From Chaetomium olivaceum (taxonomy: Eukaryota > Ascomycota > Sordariomycetes > Sordariales > Chaetomiaceae), in assembly GCA_039881045.1 (NCBI GenBank), contig JAYWVB010000009.1, positions 744,001-808,000 on the forward strand: 64,000 nucleotides of DNA, written 5' to 3'. A model generated the notes under the pieces. It had not been told where the DNA came from and searched no databases. It worked only from the letters and a program-made list of their open reading frames with translations. Of the stretch, positions 59,001-64,000 are shown one piece after another (the stretch's first letter is position 1; each line of letters begins with the position of its first letter). The translations under genes were made by a program, and so were the position numbers.

Positions 59001-59448
59001 CCCCCAGAATGCCCCCCCCTGGCTTACCCCGGAAAGCACTGAATGCCCCAAGACTGATCAGGAAAGCCCGAGGGGACAGCGCCCCCAACAAGCTATCACC
59101 ATCTTGGCCAATCTGTGGGGTAGCCGAGAAACGGGATGATCTGGAGAAGCCCGCTGACGACAGCTCGACGAAGCGAACATCTCCGAGATGCTGTCATTTC
59201 TGCATGGCATTGTCCATCGTCCGATAGCTAAACCGCCCCGCGCGGAGGTTGCACTGCACCCATTGCGCCGGTCCCCCACATCGAGGAACCGGGAGGGACG
59301 GAGAAGAGGTCGCGCCAGGGTGTGGGCTTCATGCAGGACAAGGACAGATGTCACCCGAGCCCGCGCCCTCACATGACTTCGACCCAAACGGGTGGGTGCA
59401 GCTGTGTTCCGCGCCGTCCTCCCAAAGGTGGGGTTTGCGGATCACAGG
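56051..59448. other. 3.4 kb convergent intergenic region DRS2 / ECL1-like
   Basis: This is unusually long for a gap between two converging genes. It contains pyrimidine-rich stretches (56880-57070, 57500-57660), A-runs (57868-57898, 58168-58186), a (GCACT)4 repeat and many GA/CT tracts. A 291-codon open frame on the minus strand (58043-58918) shows no family features. No gene is supported. Confidence 0.4.
57156..57175. repeat. (GCACT)4 microsatellite
   Basis: Four perfect tandem GCACT units lie in the non-coding gap downstream of DRS2. Confidence 0.9.
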
Positions 59449-60575
59449 CTACCGCCCCAACATGGGCGTCACGAGCTCGATGCTCTTGGGTCTCGAGTAC
59501 GCCGCCGGTCTGCGTGAAGGTAACGGCCGGTCGGAGCTCGTCCCGTAGTAATCGCTTCCGCCACCATAGTAGGCACCATCATAGGTAGATGCGTAGAGAC
59601 CTGCGTTTTGCTTCGAGTAGGAACTGCTCGGGCTTGTTGCGGTAACGCTCCGGGCGAACGGCCAAATGCCTTGGTGGTACGTCCCGACCGGCGAGGTGGG
59701 ACTTACCGGCCTGATCGACAGCGACTTGAGGGCTGCCATCGCCGATGCGGGGGTGACGGGCGGGGCAACGTGCGTCGAACTCGGGCGCGAAGGTGAGGCG
59801 CGGGGTGATGTCCCTGGGCTCTGGCGGGCCCGAGTAAAACGGATATTGGGTGGTCGTGTGACTGCTCGTGTAGTGGTTTGACACGGTGGAAATGCTCGCG
59901 CTGTTCTGGTCATGCATGCGGCATCTGATTGAACGGGTGTCAATGGGATTCTTCGAGGGAAAAGCAGATTTTGTCTGTCAAACTCACTGTTCAGAGCAGT
60001 ACAGAGATTGGTCATCCAACGGGACGAATTGCTTCTCACAGATCATGCTGCAAAAACTGGTTAGCTTGGGAGTCTCAAATACCAGCAGAGATGGGGCAAA
60101 TGCAGGAACGGCAACCCCCCGGCACCTCCCACAAGATGGACCTGTCTCCAAACCCCTCATTCCCCATCCCCCCTCAGCTTGTCCTTCACATTGAGAGCGA
60201 TTGGGGTGACACGGATCACCCGCATGTCAGGTGACAATGCGGGAGGATGGAAACGGAAGTCCCCTGAGGGGAAGTGGAAAGACGTAATGAAGTTGTGAAA
60301 CCAAAAAAAGGAATGTTGACGACATACCAGTACTCCGGGAAGCTCTCCCGCTCTTCATCCCACCAACGCTGCTCGTCGAGCTCCTTCTCGCGATCCCGGG
60401 GGTTCTTGCCCAGCTTCGGGGCGGTCTGCGGGGTGATCCTCCTGGTCATCGAAGGACGAGACGAGTACTTTTTGTGTGAAGGATCTGTTGCGGTGACGGC
60501 CTTTCGTACGTCTGTCAACGATGAGTTGCCAGAAATATGCCCGGACCTTCGGCGGTGGTGGTGCATTGGGGCCAT
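59449..60575 (-). CDS. Ecl1-like (lifespan-regulatory factor family) zinc protein (one frame break)
   Basis: This belongs to the Ecl1/life-span regulatory factor type, small zinc-binding proteins that in fission yeast extend chronological lifespan on starvation. The exons are 60328..60575, 59988..60047 and 59449..59924. The corrected length is 260 aa. The N-terminus is basic (HHHRRRSGH) with RDREKELDEQRWWDEERESF. Splicing then creates CMICEKQFVPLDD, YCSEQCRMHDQ, i.e. paired cysteines of the CxxC...CxxxC zinc motif split over three exons. The C-terminal part is Ser/Pro/Tyr-rich (PLPSRRPAAYSRPKSIELVT). The first intron is 280 nt, the longest in the window. One base is extra near 59803-59808 (a GGGGT run), which shifts the frame after GPPEPRDI. 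Without correction the conserved Ser/Pro tail is lost. The family is inferred from the cysteine pattern and flanks. Confidence 0.75.
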
Positions 60576-61279
60576 CTTATAATTGGCTGAGAGCCCGGTG
60601 AGAAGACGGAGGAGCGGGTGCGGGGGACGGATTCGCCGGGTCCCTAAAGGTCCGAGGCGGCAGGCAGGGAGCTGCGGGCTGCGCTGAGGGTCCGCGACTG
60701 AGGAAGAGATCCAAGACGGGATCGATCGAGCCTCGAGACCTGGGTCCCGGATAAATGGGGTCTATTTGAGCCCGCTTTGCCGGTCAAGCCAAGGCAATAG
60801 AGTCGAAAAATTGCACGTCTGACAAGCCCAGTAATGTGCGTGGTTTCGTGCGGTGGCAAATATGTACGCTGCGGGCAGAGATTTTTCTACCCTGTCGCGT
60901 TGGCCGTGGATTGGGGGTGTGCGGCTGCAGTCGATAGCTGCTCTCCCGCGGCTAGGGAGCGGAGGGAATGGATCGTGCCGCTGTTTGGCTGAATTTGCCC
61001 GCTAAGGGTGTATGTCGAACGAAAGGTCAACTCGGTTGCCGCCGGGTAGCAGCTTGTATCTCAACGATGGGTTGTTGACGCTGTGAGACTCGTGGGTCGG
61101 TCAGGCGCCTTGTTGGATCTCGAAAACGGAGCTGGTTGGCACGCCACGAGGTAACGCCGCAGAAGACCGGTCAATCCGATGGACAATGAGACAGCTTCAG
61201 GTTTGTTCCTCTCGCAAAGCCACAATTGAAACCCAAAACAGATGAGAGAATGTCAATTGGGGCTTTTGCAAGTAGAAAG

Positions 61280-61306
61280 ACCAGACCAGATCAGACCAGA
61301 CCAGAT
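61280..61306. repeat. ACCAG/ATCAG short tandem repeat
   Basis: Five consecutive five-base units of the ACCAG/ATCAG type lie in the region upstream of the ECL1-like gene. Confidence 0.8.
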
Positions 61307-62007
61307 GTGAAAGCAGGACGTTCCGTCTGTGTAACGGAAGGGGTTGTGTTGCACTGGGGGTGCCACAAGAAACGAGCGAGCTGGTGCTGATATGATATAG
61401 AAAACGACAGAAAGAATTCCGTGATGAGTTCCGTGACGGGCAAGGAGATCGTCTCTTTTGTTATCTGCTTTGGATGACTCTTTTTCGCTAATCAAAAGTT
61501 CGATCCCCGTCGACCCCAGAGTCCGGACGGTTCCTGGGAGCAGCCGAGAACGGAGATCATCGGAGGTGTCAACTGGCCAATCGTCTTTCACCGATGCTGG
61601 TGCTGCGGTGAGCGATCACAGTTTGTGGTCACCAGTGCAGGTGCACCTTGCCAGTGGGACCCTCTGTGAGCGACGGTGGATGCAGCGTCTACCGGGTTCA
61701 GGGTTGAGTGACTGAATATCGTGGAGTTGAGGCTTGGGTTGTGTCTCCGCTTCGATTTCGATGTTCGCTTTGGGGGGGATCGTCTGTACAACTAAAGCAA
61801 CAGAAGGGGAGTGAGGTGCCAAAGGTCCCGCGTGAGGAGAGGGCTTGCAGTCCTCTTGTAGGTCACGGCGTCCCGTCTGTCACATCGATTAGCTAACATG
61901 CACTGCACAGGGCATCGCAGCTGTCCTGGGAGGGGCTGAGCGGGAGGGGTCTCGCTGGGGGTTGACGCCAGCAGTGTGGGGTTCCAGGTCGCTCGGGCGG
62001 GGCCTTC

Positions 62008-62059
62008 CCCCTGTCCCTGTCCCTGTCCCCTGTCGTCGTCCCCGTGCCTGTCCCTGTCA
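62008..62059. repeat. CCCTGT hexanucleotide repeat
   Basis: Imperfect CCCTGT units, interrupted by CGTCGTCCCCGTG, span about 50 bases in non-coding DNA upstream of the ECL1-like gene. Confidence 0.75.
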
Positions 62060-64000
62060 GTGCCGAGTTCCCAGTGTCCCGTCGTCGTGATCATGTAAGC
62101 TTGGTGCAGATGGGCTGACTTCATCTGGCTGAATCCCGCTGCTTTGTCAATTTTCCGATGATAAGTCCGGTGACAAATCGCTGCGGTGGATGATGGGATC
62201 TGGAAAATGAAACTGGGATCGGGAGATCCGTAAACGAGCGATACCGCGCAGGCATGGCGGACATGGTGTGAGAATGTTGTGCTATTTCGCGGCCGCCCTT
62301 TCAATGCTCACAGGTCAAGTTCCAAGCATGTTCCAAGCATATGTGGTCCAAGTCCAAAAAGAGAGTGCATGAGACGCGTTCACTGAGAAGGCACGCAAAG
62401 GCGATGCTCGTACCTTCCATCCCCAAAATGGAACCTTGACGGATCGCAGCAGCGAGGAATGGAAGGTGTGCGCGGGATTCAGCCAATCAGAGACGGGAGC
62501 CACGGCGCCTGCCTGACGTTCTGGGGAAGTCAGGAAGAACCCAGCAAGGTGTCACCCTCTGGCCAAAATAGGCCGAACTGGAAAAGAAAACAAGTCCGGA
62601 TAAAAAAGAAAAAGAAAAGGTACAAGAATAACAAAAGAAGTGGTTGGAGGACGGCAAGTATAGAAAAACCGAAACAGAGTAAAATAAATGTAAACGGAGT
62701 AAAAAGAGCTTCTCCAGAGTTGCCGGATAACTGATTGTTTCGTTTCTACAACTCGAGCTTCGACACTTGGAGTCGGGCTTTTTTTGCCCATGCGGTGGGG
62801 TTGCTGCCCCTCTGGGCATGGAAGCTCGGCAAGCTCCCACCCACACAAGGCGAAAGCTGGTCATGGGCTCGACGCCGAGCTGCCGCCATGGCACTTCTCA
62901 GCCATCACACAGGGCACGTTCCTGGCCAGCTGTGATTGTCCACCGCACTGCCAGGGCACCACGAGGTCAGCCCTCACCGTTGGCCTCCGGCCTCCCGGGT
63001 CAGGAATTTCGGTGAAAATTTTTCATCACTTCTCATCGTCGCCCAACAGCCTCCATTCACTCTCCACCCCAATGGAATGGCTGGCCGCAACGCCGTTTGG
63101 AAGAGTCGTCAAATGACGACCACCTGTCACGGCATCACGCCATGAGTCGGTTGCTGGTCACGACAGGGCGCCACCACGACTTCTAAGCCCCACTCAATTC
63201 AGTCCGTGAATAAAGATCTGTCTCTTGTCTCAGGTGTTGAATCGTACTGTATCGTAACTCTGTCGATTCCGATTCCCCGAGTTCGTTGTCTCGGGCTAAG
63301 TTGGGTTCGATCCTTTGAAAACTCTTCTGGATATTAAGCACCCACGGTGTCGCTTCTCGTGTAGGTAGCGATCATTTCAACGTTCGAATCCTGCAAGACC
63401 CCATCGCCGATCTTGACTTCTGGCCTGGGCTAAAAGGATAACTACAAGGCAACCGGAGCTCAAAGGATGGCTGCTGCATTTGGGGTGTCGTGTCCTGCCG
63501 AGACCGCGTACCTCGTCTCATTCCATCTTCTGGGTGCGTCATCCGGTCTTTTGGCCCACAGCTGCGCCCAGCAAGGTTGCGACGCTCCCCTTGTCAAGAT
63601 CGTGAGCAGGTTAGGCGAGCAATATCAAGCCGTGTGAACCACCAGGGCGATTCGTTTGGCTCTGCCCCCTCGCGTGGGGGGCACCTTGATGGTTGGTTTC
63701 ACAACGCTCCAAACATGGAAGCTACAACGGTTTACTGCTGGAGCGTTCAGGCACGAAACGTTGTTCTCTTTCCGTTTTTCTGTTGCGAACGACAACAGGA
63801 CCTCCCTCGATTGCCATTGCATCATCCGATTCTACCGTATCATGGCAGCATGAGAGGAATTGTTTGTCTTCGTGTGCCAAAATGCATCAGCATCAATGCA
63901 TCGGCAGCGATGCCGTCCCGGCAACCCCCACCCCCTCTGGGTTGTATCCCCTCCCGCAAACCGACAGGTCATTGCATCCCGGATGGTGCAAGTCGCGTCC

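Larger units (their letters stand above)
60576..64000. other. 3.4 kb region upstream of ECL1-like gene
   Basis: No gene is supported up to the right edge. The segment next to the gene (60576-61200) is probably its promoter and leader. Short repeats occur at 61280-61306 (AGACC words) and 62008-62059 (CCCTGT words). A GGTTCGATCC box at about 63305 resembles a tRNA B box, but no cloverleaf forms around it. Confidence 0.4.

Noticed and set aside
63300..63320. tRNA B-box-like GGTTCGATCC
   Set aside because: The flanking T-arm does not pair, and no A box or acceptor stem is present.

Overview
The window is nuclear DNA from a filamentous ascomycete, most likely a Sordariomycete (Sordariales or Chaetomiaceae-like). 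The signs are short 50-90 nt GT-AG introns with CTGAC/CTAAC-type branch points, GC-rich coding exons, CT-rich promoters, a fungal gene set (STE12, BUD4, PEX26, UTP10, POP3, ECL1-like, HIS6) and long gene-free stretches. It reads as a housekeeping euchromatic segment. No intact transposon, tRNA, rRNA or secondary-metabolite cluster is visible.

Layout: 1-2084 (-) is the 5' part of a large ubiquitin hydrolase that runs off the left edge. 4175-5041 (+) is POP3 of RNase P/MRP, convergent with a type II NADH dehydrogenase (5557-7292, -). 7571-8507 (-) is a weak candidate gene. 9326-13802 (+) is the BUD4/anillin-like septation scaffold. HIS6 (14870-15804, -) and FAF1 (16191-17270, +) are divergent. 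STE12 (19389-21957, -) is preceded by a 7.6 kb gene desert. NOC3 (29549-31600, -) and UTP10 (32089-37576, +) share a divergent promoter. Two divergent unrecognised genes (38576-39660, - and 40438-41714, +) lie in an accessory-looking interval. PEX26 (43207-44802, +) is followed by RDS3/PHF5A (45187-45685, -), a pinin-domain protein (46360-47474, +), an epoxide hydrolase-like alpha/beta hydrolase (48766-49824, +), CRIPT (50392-50866, -), the DRS2-type lipid flippase (51829-56050, +) and an ECL1-like zinc protein (59449-60575, -). The last 3.4 kb has no gene that I can support.

Functionally, ribosome biogenesis is over-represented (POP3, FAF1, NOC3, UTP10), and so is pre-mRNA splicing (RDS3, pinin-like, CRIPT). 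Polarity and morphogenesis are represented by STE12, BUD4 and DRS2. Most spliced models were assembled by hand. Their exon lengths sum to multiples of three, which supports them independently.

The most striking anomaly is a set of nine single-base frame breaks in four otherwise conserved genes: BUD4 x2, PEX26 x1, DRS2 x5 within 0.5 kb, and ECL1-like x1. In addition, one HIS6 intron ends in GG. These most likely reflect local draft-assembly errors but need checking. The more biological leads are a retained-intron reading frame through the second STE12 zinc finger and the unrecognised divergent pair at 38.6-41.7 kb. One member of that pair may have a Cyt-like fold, which is a tentative reading.
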